Positions 1 to 6,044 of a stretch of 7,369 nt of DNA are shown piece by piece. A program made the position numbers and the translations under genes. How positions within the stretch are numbered: the stretch's first letter is position 1; each line of letters opens with the position of its first letter. Source of the DNA: Desulfobacteraceae bacterium 4572_19 (lineage in GTDB: Bacteria; Desulfobacterota; Desulfobacteria; Desulfobacterales; NBLS01); the NCBI GenBank assembly GCA_002084385.1, contig NBLS01000042.1, positions 1 through 7,369 of the forward strand, written 5' to 3'. The notes below the pieces were generated by a model that was not told the origin of the DNA, ran no database searches, and saw only the letters and a program-made list of their open reading frames with translations.

Positions 1-1
1 T

Positions 2-253
2 TTATCTACATATAGTAACTCGGCGCAAGAGTTGGAAGTTTTACTAAAAAACAACAAAGCAGTCCAAGCAGATCAATTATTGCTTGACATCGTTGGTGTA
101 TCGGCGAATATCGGTGCCGATGCATTAACTGCTTGTGCCAATTATATCAAAAACAATATACATAATAACGAACCTGTAAACCTTACTGATTATAGTAAAA
201 AACTTCAAGAGTTAATCCAAGCTATTAACAATTATTTTCTTATATGTAACTAG
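2..253 (+). CDS. C-terminal end of an HPt-domain signalling protein (partial)
   Basis: The frame is open from base 2 with no stop, so this is the end of a longer gene entering from the left. A TTG at 32 is only an internal leucine codon. The residues match the HPt four-helix fold, with the conserved turn GVSANIGADAL followed by an amphipathic helix and a closing helix ending at NYFLICN. HPt domains relay phosphate between response regulators and usually sit at the C-terminus of hybrid histidine kinases, which is the likely parent here. The odd point is the active-site helix. The family reads AH-x-[LI]-KG before VSANIGA, but this protein reads LLDIVG, so the phosphoacceptor His is Leu (CTT at 83-85) and the following Lys is Val. 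The domain therefore probably cannot carry phosphate. The HPt assignment is good; the parent protein type is inferred. Nothing links it functionally to the denitrification genes beyond being next door. Confidence 0.7.
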   Translation, partial: LSTYSNSAQELEVLLKNNKAVQADQLLLDIVGVSANIGADALTACANYIKNNIHNNEPVNLTDYSKKLQELIQAINNYFLICN

Positions 254-269
254 CTTACATATAAGAAAA
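235..269. terminator. Long perfect inverted repeat at the end of the HPt gene, possible terminator
   Basis: Bases 235-249 (TTTTCTTATATGTAA) pair perfectly with 255-269 across a five-base loop, CTAGC, that contains the TAG stop codon of the HPt gene. The stem is 15 bp but AT-rich. It is not followed by a T tract on either strand, so it is not a textbook Rho-independent terminator. It may instead protect the mRNA 3' end or help end transcription. Its place, exactly at the end of one unit and before the promoter region of the next, supports a boundary role. Confidence 0.5.
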
Positions 270-375
270 AACTATTACGAATCTACACATATTAATAATT
301 CCTTAAATAAATAATAAAATTCTTTCACGTAATGTAACACTAATTATAAAATTAAGCTAAAATCATTATGTTAGT

Positions 376-405
376 TAATAAAATTGATTTATATCAACTT
401 TATTA
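376..405. promoter_or_regulatory. FNR/CRP-family operator upstream of the nor-nir genes
   Basis: Bases 384-397 read TTGATTTATATCAA, an exact match to the FNR-type consensus TTGAT-N4-ATCAA. The symmetry continues outward to 376 and 405, giving 13-base arms with 12 complementary pairs (the only mismatch is 383/398). FNR, DNR, NnrR and related regulators of this family switch on denitrification genes under low oxygen or nitric oxide, which fits the genes that follow. The site centre, 390.5, is 41.5 bases upstream of base 432, the start site predicted from the -10 box at 420-425. This is the class II activator position. The exact regulator cannot be told from the site, because FNR and NO-responsive DNR/NnrR share this consensus. 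Confidence 0.8.
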
Positions 406-419
406 GTATCAGAAAAGAC

Positions 420-425
420 TAGAAT
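420..425 (+). promoter_or_regulatory. Predicted -10 box of the nor-nir promoter
   Basis: TAGAAT differs from the TATAAT consensus at one base. It would give a transcript start near 432, leaving a leader of about 36 bases before the ATG at 468. There is no TTGACA-like -35 at the expected place. That spot is occupied by the FNR-type dyad, as expected of an activator-dependent promoter. The call rests mainly on this spacing. Other AT-rich hexamers exist in the region, so the exact start is uncertain. Confidence 0.5.
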
Positions 426-438
426 ACATATGATTCTA
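420..438. repeat. Short inverted repeat around the predicted transcript start
   Basis: TAGAAT (420-425) and ATTCTA (433-438) are exact reverse complements with a seven-base spacer, and the left arm is the predicted -10 box. It could be a second operator, but six-base arms in AT-rich DNA can arise by chance. Confidence 0.3.
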
Positions 439-467
439 AAATATTAACAGAGTTCAAGGAGAGCAAA

Positions 468-794
468 ATGATAGATCCATCTATAATAAGACCAGAGATT
501 GCATTGGATGATTTTCTACCTATATTTGTATCGTCAGCACTTGTGTTAGTTTTTGGAGGATTTTATGTTGGTATATATACTGCAGTAAAAGTTAAACTAC
601 TAAAACCATGGACTATGCTCTTTGCATACATGTTTTGGGTGTTAACTGCCTATTGTTTGTATTTAATGGGAAGTTTAATGCATGTCGGGGAATTTACTGC
701 AAAAGCTTTAGTTGTCGCAGCAATTGGATTATTTTTACTTCCATTTGCCGTTTATTATATGCAAAATCAAGTTCATGAAGAAAATGAACATTGA
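468..794 (+). CDS. Unknown three-helix membrane protein, first gene of the nor-nir cluster
   Basis: This 108-residue protein is not recognised. It has three clear hydrophobic segments at about residues 17-40, 47-71 and 77-98, a Lys-rich loop between the first two (AVKVKLLKP, 39-47), and an acidic, His-containing tail (HEENEH). By the positive-inside rule the first loop is cytoplasmic, placing the N-terminus outside and the tail inside. There are no heme motifs and no Cys pairs. The ATG at 468 follows a strong AAGGAG (456-461) at six-base spacing. It is the first gene after the FNR-type promoter and 42 bases ahead of norC. That position suggests a role with the nitric oxide reductase, for example assembly or an accessory subunit. 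It does not look like NorE (larger, cytochrome oxidase subunit III-like). Similarity to the small protein NorF was considered, but nothing visible supports it. The gene is well supported; the function is open. Confidence 0.85.
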   Translation: MIDPSIIRPEIALDDFLPIFVSSALVLVFGGFYVGIYTAVKVKLLKPWTMLFAYMFWVLTAYCLYLMGSLMHVGEFTAKALVVAAIGLFLLPFAVYYMQNQVHEENEH

Positions 795-836
795 TAGTTA
801 ATATATATTTTGACAATAATTTTATAGGAGGATACA

Positions 837-1490
837 GTGGCTAATAAATCTGTATGGAGTGACAATCGTTTCTGGCGACGTTCAGCAGCGTGGGTTACGG
901 GTTTTGCATCAATTCTTTTAATTTGGTTAACGTTTGATACGTCAGCTCAAATTGCAATGGGGAATGATCAAGATTTACAAAATAAGGTGACGAAAAGGGT
1001 TCCAGGACCTACCGTTATTAATTACAAAATTACATACGAAATGAGTGCGAAACGTGGTCATGAAGTTCCTGTGATTGGGGAAAAAGAGAAGTTTTTTGGT
1101 CGTGATGACTATTCTGAAGAAGAAGCAGGTGCTTTACTTCATTTAGGAAAACTAGGTTCTCAGGCTAAAAACTGTATGGATTGTCATACACTTTTAGGAA
1201 ATGGAGCTTACTATGCACCAGATTTAACAAAAGCATGGATAGACCCTGCATGGGGACCAAATGGTGCTATGCAAGCATTAACGGGGAAAAATACAAAAGA
1301 AGAAGCTATGGCTGAATTTTTAATGCACCCGGATCAATATCCTACGCATGCTCGTATGATGCCTGACTTAGGTATAACAGCAAAAGAGGCTAAAGGTTTA
1401 GTTGCTTTCTTGAAACATATGTCATCTATTGACACAAATGGCTTCCCAAGAAACTTTGGAAAAATAGAAGGAGCAGTTCATGGCAAGTAA
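837..1490 (+). CDS. norC: Nitric oxide reductase subunit C (membrane-anchored cytochrome c)
   Basis: NorC is the cytochrome c subunit of cNOR. It takes electrons from periplasmic carriers and passes them to NorB. The 217-residue product has a basic N-terminus, one membrane anchor (about residues 15-35), a linker with the family-typical FFGRDDYSEEEA stretch (86-97), and a single heme c site CMDCH (C113, C116, H117) followed by TLLGNGAYYAPDL, which is characteristic of NorC. The likely distal heme ligand is Met175 in ARMMPDLG. The start is GTG at 837, chosen because a perfect AGGAGG (826-831) lies five bases upstream and the anchor follows at the right distance. Its last 11 bases overlap the start of norB, so the two subunits are probably translationally coupled. 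Length and motifs are normal for the family. Confidence 0.95.
   Translation: MANKSVWSDNRFWRRSAAWVTGFASILLIWLTFDTSAQIAMGNDQDLQNKVTKRVPGPTVINYKITYEMSAKRGHEVPVIGEKEKFFGRDDYSEEEAGALLHLGKLGSQAKNCMDCHTLLGNGAYYAPDLTKAWIDPAWGPNGAMQALTGKNTKEEAMAEFLMHPDQYPTHARMMPDLGITAKEAKGLVAFLKHMSSIDTNGFPRNFGKIEGAVHGK
1468..1473 (+). promoter_or_regulatory. Ribosome binding site of norB inside norC
   Basis: AAGGAG lies within the norC coding sequence, six bases before the norB ATG at 1480. It fixes the norB start in the 11-base overlap and supports coupled synthesis of the two subunits. Confidence 0.75.
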
Positions 1491-2913
1491 ATATTTAACA
1501 GGTGTCGGAAGTGAATCAAAGCAATTAGCTACATGGTACTTTACTTTTGCAGCAATTTTGTTTGGTGCGCAATTACTTTTTGGTTTGATAGCGGCTATAC
1601 AGTATGTAATGCCAGGTTTCCTTTATGGAATACTTGATTTTTCAATCGCAAGAATCATACATATTAATGCACTTGTCGTTTGGATGGTTTTTGCAATGTT
1701 TGGTTCCGTTTATTGGTTACTGCCTGATGAAACAGGCATTGAAACAGTTGGCATTAAGATTGGAAAATTATTATTTTGGATTTTTGCAGCAGCAATTGTT
1801 GTAGTTGTTCTTGTTTATTTACTTATTCAAGTAGGTCCGGCAGATGAAACAACAATCTGGTTTATCACCGAAGGTCGTGAATATATTGAAGCACCTCGTT
1901 GGGCTGACTGGGGTATTGTTGTTGTAGCTCTTGGATTTGTTGCAAATTTATTCCTTACAGGTATAAAAGGGAAACAAACTGGTATCGTAACTGTTTTAAT
2001 GGCAGATATGATTGCGTTTGCAGGTCTTTATTTAGCTGGTATGTTTTTTACTGACAATATTTCTGTTGATCAGTATTGGTGGTGGTGGGTAATCCACTTA
2101 TGGGTTGAAGCTACCTGGGAAGTTTTCGTTGGTGCAATTGCAGCTTATGGTCTTATTAAAATGATTGGCGCTCATCGTCAAGTTGTTGAAATGTGGTTAT
2201 GGATTGAAGTAGCGATGCTGTTTGGTTCAGGTATTCTTGGACTTGGACATCACTATTTTTGGATTGGAACACCTGAGTATTGGTGGGAAATCGGTGCGTT
2301 ATTCTCTGCACTAGAACCATTACCACTTGTTGCAATGTTTATTCACGTACTCTATGATTGGGGTAAAACTCAAGGTGCTCAAGAAGAAAAAGGAAGTACA
2401 GTCTCTGTTGTCAACAACAAGCCTGCATTTACATGGTTTGTATTGAATGCATTTGGTAACTTCTTAGGTGCTGGTATTTGGGGATTTTTCCATACACTAC
2501 CACAGGTAAACCTATATACTCACGGTACACAGTTTACATCAGCGCACGGTCACCTTGCGTTCTTTGGTGCATATGCAACTATTCTTATAGGTATGATGTA
2601 TATTGCGGTTCAAGGAACAAATGGTATTAAAATTATGAAACATACAAAAGCTTCTCTTTGGGGTGTAAGTATGATTGTTAGTGGTGTCGTTGGCATGACT
2701 GTGGCACTTACAATTGCCGGTTATGTTCAGGTTCTTGTATCTCGTGCACAAATGGGTGCAACATGGGCAGGATACTTTGACGGTCAAAGCGGTATGTGGT
2801 TTTCTCAAGCGATGGACTGGAGACTTGTCATGGGTGTAGTTACATTCCTAGGTTTCATATTCTTAGCAAAAGATTTACTAACTACTGGTAAAAACCCAGT
2901 ACACGAAAGATAA
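1480..2913 (+). CDS. norB: Nitric oxide reductase subunit B (catalytic, cNOR)
   Basis: NorB is the integral-membrane catalytic subunit that reduces 2 NO to N2O at a heme b3/non-heme iron (FeB) centre. The 477-residue length and many hydrophobic helices fit the 12-helix heme-copper oxidase fold. Expected metal ligands are visible: His61 and His358 for low-spin heme b, His356 for heme b3 (AHGHLAFFGAY), and His206, His257 and His258 for FeB (IHLWVEATWE and GLGHHYFWIG). The glutamates that mark true NO reductases are present: Glu210 (an FeB ligand), Glu214, and Glu279 in SALEPLPL. There is no fused N-terminal quinol-oxidising domain and norC lies directly upstream, so this is the cytochrome-c-dependent type. 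A run of four Trp (200-203) precedes the FeB helix. The neighbouring bases carry no norQ or norD, which often accompany norCB. Ligand roles are assigned by family knowledge. Confidence 0.97.
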   Translation: MASKYLTGVGSESKQLATWYFTFAAILFGAQLLFGLIAAIQYVMPGFLYGILDFSIARIIHINALVVWMVFAMFGSVYWLLPDETGIETVGIKIGKLLFWIFAAAIVVVVLVYLLIQVGPADETTIWFITEGREYIEAPRWADWGIVVVALGFVANLFLTGIKGKQTGIVTVLMADMIAFAGLYLAGMFFTDNISVDQYWWWWVIHLWVEATWEVFVGAIAAYGLIKMIGAHRQVVEMWLWIEVAMLFGSGILGLGHHYFWIGTPEYWWEIGALFSALEPLPLVAMFIHVLYDWGKTQGAQEEKGSTVSVVNNKPAFTWFVLNAFGNFLGAGIWGFFHTLPQVNLYTHGTQFTSAHGHLAFFGAYATILIGMMYIAVQGTNGIKIMKHTKASLWGVSMIVSGVVGMTVALTIAGYVQVLVSRAQMGATWAGYFDGQSGMWFSQAMDWRLVMGVVTFLGFIFLAKDLLTTGKNPVHER

Positions 2914-2922
2914 GGAGATAAA

Positions 2923-3075
2923 ATGTTTGAACCATTTACAGATGTTGTGCCTAGCTTTTTTGGCTGGCTCAACCAAGGTCCTTTAACGTTAACAATTTTT
3001 CTGCACACAGTGATAATACTTCCAATGATTTGGATCTATTTTCAAGAGAAAAAGCGTTTGGAAAACGAAAACTAG
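2923..3075 (+). CDS. 50-residue single-helix membrane protein after norB (NorH-like position)
   Basis: A short gene between norB and nirS. The ATG at 2923 follows AAGGAG (2912-2917, overlapping the norB stop codon) at five-base spacing, and the frame ends with TAG at 3073-3075. The product begins MFEPFTDVVPSFFGWLNQGP, then has one hydrophobic helix (about 21-40, with a His at 28 and a Pro at 34), and ends in a charged tail, QEKKRLENEN. The basic tail suggests the C-terminus is cytoplasmic. In Thermus thermophilus a small membrane protein, NorH, is encoded just after norB and has been described as a third subunit of ancestral cNOR. This gene has the same position and general form, but homology cannot be judged by eye. 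Strong translation signals, tight spacing and sensible topology support a real gene. Confidence 0.75.
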   Translation: MFEPFTDVVPSFFGWLNQGPLTLTIFLHTVIILPMIWIYFQEKKRLENEN

Positions 3076-3077
3076 TC

Positions 3078-3106
3078 TGTATTGACTCCTTATTTGGAGT
3101 CATACA
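3078..3106 (+). terminator. Hairpin between the nor genes and nirS (attenuator or processing site)
   Basis: TGACTCC (3083-3089) pairs with GGAGTCA (3096-3102) around a TTATTT loop. With T3082 bulged, four more pairs extend the stem (TGTA with TACA). No clean T run follows, so complete termination is unlikely. It lies three bases after the stop of the small membrane protein gene and 15 bases before the nirS ribosome binding site. It could act as a partial terminator, or as an mRNA processing or stabilising structure that lets nirS be expressed at a different level from norCB. Confidence 0.55.
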
Positions 3107-3133
3107 TAGTCGTATTTTAGAAGGAGAAATAAA

Positions 3134-4771
3134 ATGAGATTAAATAAATTAGTTACATCAGTAGCAGCTTTAGCTGTTGTCAGTTCAGGTCTATTTGCAG
3201 GCACTTCAAATATGAATGTAGAAAAAATGTTCGAAAAAGAGTGTCAAGGGTGTCACGGTCCAAATCATGAAGGTGGTGTTGGAGCAGATTTACGTCCGGC
3301 TCAATTAGAAAAGAAAAATGCATATTCACTTGCAGAAGTAATCTTAAATGGTCGCCCGGGTACAGCTATGCCTCCATTTTCTGAAAAAATGAATAAAGCA
3401 GATGCACAAAAAATGGTAGACTATCTTCAGCATTTTAAAGGCAAAGAAATGACTGTGCTTTCACTGGATGCTGTGAAAGCTGGTTGGAAAAAGCTTAATG
3501 ACAGAACTGCCTTATTGAAGAAATATCCACATGCTGTTGATGTTAAAAAAGTTACTGATATCTGTTTTGTAACAGAAAGAGATGCAGCACGTGTTGTTTT
3601 CATTGATGGAACAAGCGGTAAAGTTTTATCTAAGCACCCTGCTGGTTTTGCTGTTCACGTTACAGTAACGAATAAGCGTCAGCCACGCTATGCTTATTCA
3701 ATCTCTCGCTCAGGTTTAGTGACTATGTTTGACCTTGCTTCACATGGTCAGAAAAAAATTGCTCAAGTTCAAGTCGGTTCTGACTCTCGCGGTCTAGCTG
3801 TTTCACCAGATGGTAAATACCTCATGGCAGGAAACTATGTCCCGGGTGGAGCTATTCTTATGGATGCGATGACTTTAGAGCCACTTAAAGTTTACCCTAC
3901 TTCATCTGTTATTAATATGGATGGAGACATCGGTTCATCTCGTGTTGCAGGTATTTATGACACTCCATACGGACCATATATTGCGTTTGCTCTTAAAGAT
4001 GCAGGGCATGTATATATCGTAGATTATTCTAAACCTAATTTCCCAATCGTTGGTGATATTCCAAATATCGGTAAAATTCTTCACGATGGTTTTGAAAATG
4101 AAGGAAAAGAGATTGGTCGATACTTAATGCAAGCATCACAAGGAAGTGATGTTATGGGCGTTGTTGACTTTAAAACTAAATCTTTAGTTGCTAAAGTTTA
4201 TACAGGCCCTGGTAGCAAGCCACACCCAGGTCAAGGATCAAGCTGGTACAATGACAGATATGGTCAGCTTTATGCTACAAACAGCATGAATGTTGGTGAT
4301 GTTGTTATTTGGGACAGCAACTGGGATGTTGTAGCTCACGTTAGAACTGCCGGTGGTGGTCTTTTTGTCGGTACAAGTGAGCATACACCATTTATCTGGT
4401 CTGATAATGTTTTAGGCGGACCGGACAATTGGAATAAAATTCATCTTATCAATAAACAAACTTTGGAAGTTGATAGAATTTTAGAAGTAGGTACGAAAAA
4501 AGGTACTATTACAGACCCTGTAACACACAAAATTCTTTACAGCTGGAAAGTTCCTACAGTTAAAAATAAAAAAGGTAAAGTTATAGTTCCTAGAATTTTA
4601 CATGCTGAACCTGCGAATCATGGTCATTGGACAATGGTTTCTGAATGGAATGCGGGTCGTATTGGTATTTATGAAGCAAAAACTGGTAAATTTGTTAAAT
4701 ACATCAAAGGTTTAACAACACCAACTTTTACTTATTCTATCGAACATAGACAATCAATTCCTGGAGCATAA
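3134..4771 (+). CDS. nirS: Cytochrome cd1 nitrite reductase (NO-forming)
   Basis: NirS is the periplasmic enzyme that reduces nitrite to nitric oxide using heme c and heme d1. The product has 545 residues, close to the family norm. A Sec signal peptide ends near LFA-GTS (residues 20-25). A cytochrome c domain follows, with CQGCH (C37, C40, H41) and Met79 in GTAMPPF as the likely distal ligand. The rest is the eight-bladed d1 propeller: His175 (FAVH) fits the proximal d1 ligand, and His317 (ILHDG) and His364 (KPHPGQG) fit the two catalytic distal histidines. Those two, along with GSDSRG (215-220), argue for NirS rather than the related NirN. The ATG at 3134 has AAGGAG (3121-3126) at seven-base spacing. 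Hairpins lie on both sides of the gene. The downstream neighbour genes nirJ and nirF supply its cofactor. Confidence 0.96.
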   Translation: MRLNKLVTSVAALAVVSSGLFAGTSNMNVEKMFEKECQGCHGPNHEGGVGADLRPAQLEKKNAYSLAEVILNGRPGTAMPPFSEKMNKADAQKMVDYLQHFKGKEMTVLSLDAVKAGWKKLNDRTALLKKYPHAVDVKKVTDICFVTERDAARVVFIDGTSGKVLSKHPAGFAVHVTVTNKRQPRYAYSISRSGLVTMFDLASHGQKKIAQVQVGSDSRGLAVSPDGKYLMAGNYVPGGAILMDAMTLEPLKVYPTSSVINMDGDIGSSRVAGIYDTPYGPYIAFALKDAGHVYIVDYSKPNFPIVGDIPNIGKILHDGFENEGKEIGRYLMQASQGSDVMGVVDFKTKSLVAKVYTGPGSKPHPGQGSSWYNDRYGQLYATNSMNVGDVVIWDSNWDVVAHVRTAGGGLFVGTSEHTPFIWSDNVLGGPDNWNKIHLINKQTLEVDRILEVGTKKGTITDPVTHKILYSWKVPTVKNKKGKVIVPRILHAEPANHGHWTMVSEWNAGRIGIYEAKTGKFVKYIKGLTTPTFTYSIEHRQSIPGA

Positions 4772-4779
4772 TTGCTTCT

Positions 4780-4800
4780 TTCTCCCCTATTTGGGGAGAA
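4780..4800 (+). terminator. Hairpin just after nirS
   Basis: TTCTCCCC (4780-4787) pairs perfectly with GGGGAGAA (4793-4800) around a TATTT loop, only eight bases past the nirS stop. It is followed by TCTTCTTCC, pyrimidine-rich but not a true T tract. It probably acts as a leaky terminator or as a 3' stabiliser of nirS mRNA. Either would give more nirS message than downstream biosynthesis message. The loop nearly matches that of the hairpin before nirS. Confidence 0.6.
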
Positions 4801-4832
4801 TCTTCTTCCATCTAAACTTACAAAGAGACAAT

Positions 4833-6044
4833 ATGAAATTATTTTTATTTTTCACACTTATTATTTTAACACCACTTTTGTCTGCAAAATATTTAACAAA
4901 TAAATCATGTAAAGAGTGTCACGAAGATATCTATTATGAATATCAAAGTTCTTACCACTCTAAAACTTATTTCAATGATGAATTGCATAGAAAAGTGGCT
5001 AATGCTGCCAGTACTAAAACTTATGATTGTGCGTCATGCCATATGCCTGCGGCAACCAATAAAAAAGAACTTGAAAGCGGAAAAGAACGCCCTAGTAAAC
5101 TTTTTGAAGAAGAGACAGATGCCATTAGCTGTTTTTACTGCCATCAAATTGGCTATGTAAAACAGGCTCATAAAAAAAATATCATCTATCTTTCTAAAAA
5201 GCCAGAAGGCTACAAACCAGCGATGTTTGGCACACTTGAAGATCCTGATGACAGCGATAAGCATGAAATGTTAAACAATCCGATATACAAAAAAAATGTC
5301 TGTCTGGGATGCCATTCTCATAAAAGAAATTCTAATGATGTTATGATTTTTGATGCAATGAAAGACAATCAGGATTCAACTGAGTGCATTAAATGTCACA
5401 TGCCATATGCTAATGGTAGTGCTGAAAAAATGAATAAAAAAGGACGTGAAGAACATCATAGTCATACTTTTGCAGGTATCCACAGCATCGATATGAGACA
5501 AAAAGCTTTAGATGTTACCATAAACACGCACAAAAGTACTATAGAAGTAACCCTAAAGAATAAAATGCCTCATCCTCTTATTATTCAGGCTGCACGCCTA
5601 AAATATTTACAACTTTCTCTTATTAGAGAAGGAAAAATAATATGGCGAAATTTTAAACAATCTCCACTAGAAGATAAACAAGGTACTTTTGTTATTCAAT
5701 TCCTGGACAAAGACAACAAACCTGTTGTAATTCCTGCATTTGCATATAAAAGAGGATTCGTAAATAATTTACAGGCAAACGAGACAAAAGTTTTAAACTA
5801 TAAAACTCCAGAGATAAAAGAAGGAGATACAGTTAAAGCTTCATTTTATGTAGTTCTAGCAAAACCAAGCTGTTCTGACGTACTGAGCTTAAAAAACAAC
5901 AAACTTAAAACACCATTATTAATGAAAGAAGTTATCTATAAAGTGACAAATGTAAAAAGAACAGTAATGACACAACTTCATCTAAATGCAAAAGAGCTTG
6001 ATCTTATCAGTGATTATATACTCTCATATAAAGGTAAAAAATAA
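4833..6044 (+). CDS. Exported five-heme cytochrome c inside the nir cluster
   Basis: The 403-residue product starts with a signal peptide, MKLFLFFTLIILTPLLSA, with likely cleavage before KYL. Five CXXCH heme c sites follow in the N-terminal half: C26-H30 (CKECH), C66-H70 (CASCH), C100-H104 (CFYCH), C157-H161 (CLGCH) and C185-H189 (CIKCH). Candidate distal ligands include His42, His52, His113, His144, His163, His208, His209, His211 and His217. The C-terminal half (about 220-403) has no heme sites and looks beta-rich. The arrangement resembles cytochrome c554-like multiheme proteins. ATG 4833 is preferred over an in-frame TTG at 4791, because the TTG lies in the nirS hairpin and would bury the signal peptide, while AAAGAGA (4822-4828) precedes the ATG. 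It overlaps nirJ by one base. It is not NirT, NirC or NirM. Electron transfer to NirS or to heme d1 maturation is inferred. Confidence 0.9.
   Translation: MKLFLFFTLIILTPLLSAKYLTNKSCKECHEDIYYEYQSSYHSKTYFNDELHRKVANAASTKTYDCASCHMPAATNKKELESGKERPSKLFEEETDAISCFYCHQIGYVKQAHKKNIIYLSKKPEGYKPAMFGTLEDPDDSDKHEMLNNPIYKKNVCLGCHSHKRNSNDVMIFDAMKDNQDSTECIKCHMPYANGSAEKMNKKGREEHHSHTFAGIHSIDMRQKALDVTINTHKSTIEVTLKNKMPHPLIIQAARLKYLQLSLIREGKIIWRNFKQSPLEDKQGTFVIQFLDKDNKPVVIPAFAYKRGFVNNLQANETKVLNYKTPEIKEGDTVKASFYVVLAKPSCSDVLSLKNNKLKTPLLMKEVIYKVTNVKRTVMTQLHLNAKELDLISDYILSYKGKK

Noticed and set aside
358..363. TAAAAT as a -10 box for a constitutive promoter ahead of the FNR-type site
   Set aside because: There is no matching -35, and such hexamers are common in this AT-rich stretch. 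The hexamer at 420-425 fits the activator spacing much better.
810..815. TTGACA as a -35 box for a separate norC promoter
   Set aside because: The region about 17 bases downstream is the norC ribosome binding site and start codon, with no -10 box. A transcript from there would lack a leader.
2539..3008. Reverse-strand open frames opposite the end of norB and the small membrane gene
   Set aside because: They lie opposite well-supported genes, have no ribosome binding sites noticed, and their translations look like no protein family.
3025..3038. FNR-like site ATGAT-TTGG-ATCTA upstream of nirS
   Set aside because: It matches 8 of 10 consensus bases but lies within the 50-residue membrane protein gene, and no -10-like hexamer is at the expected distance. 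Probably chance.
4791..4832. Upstream TTG start for the five-heme cytochrome, adding 14 residues
   Set aside because: The TTG lies inside the nirS hairpin and has no ribosome binding site. The extension would place polar residues ahead of a clean signal peptide that begins at ATG 4833.
4936..5264. Alternative forward and reverse frames inside the five-heme cytochrome gene
   Set aside because: They overlap the heme-binding coding frame, which has five intact CXXCH motifs, and are explained as shadows of it.
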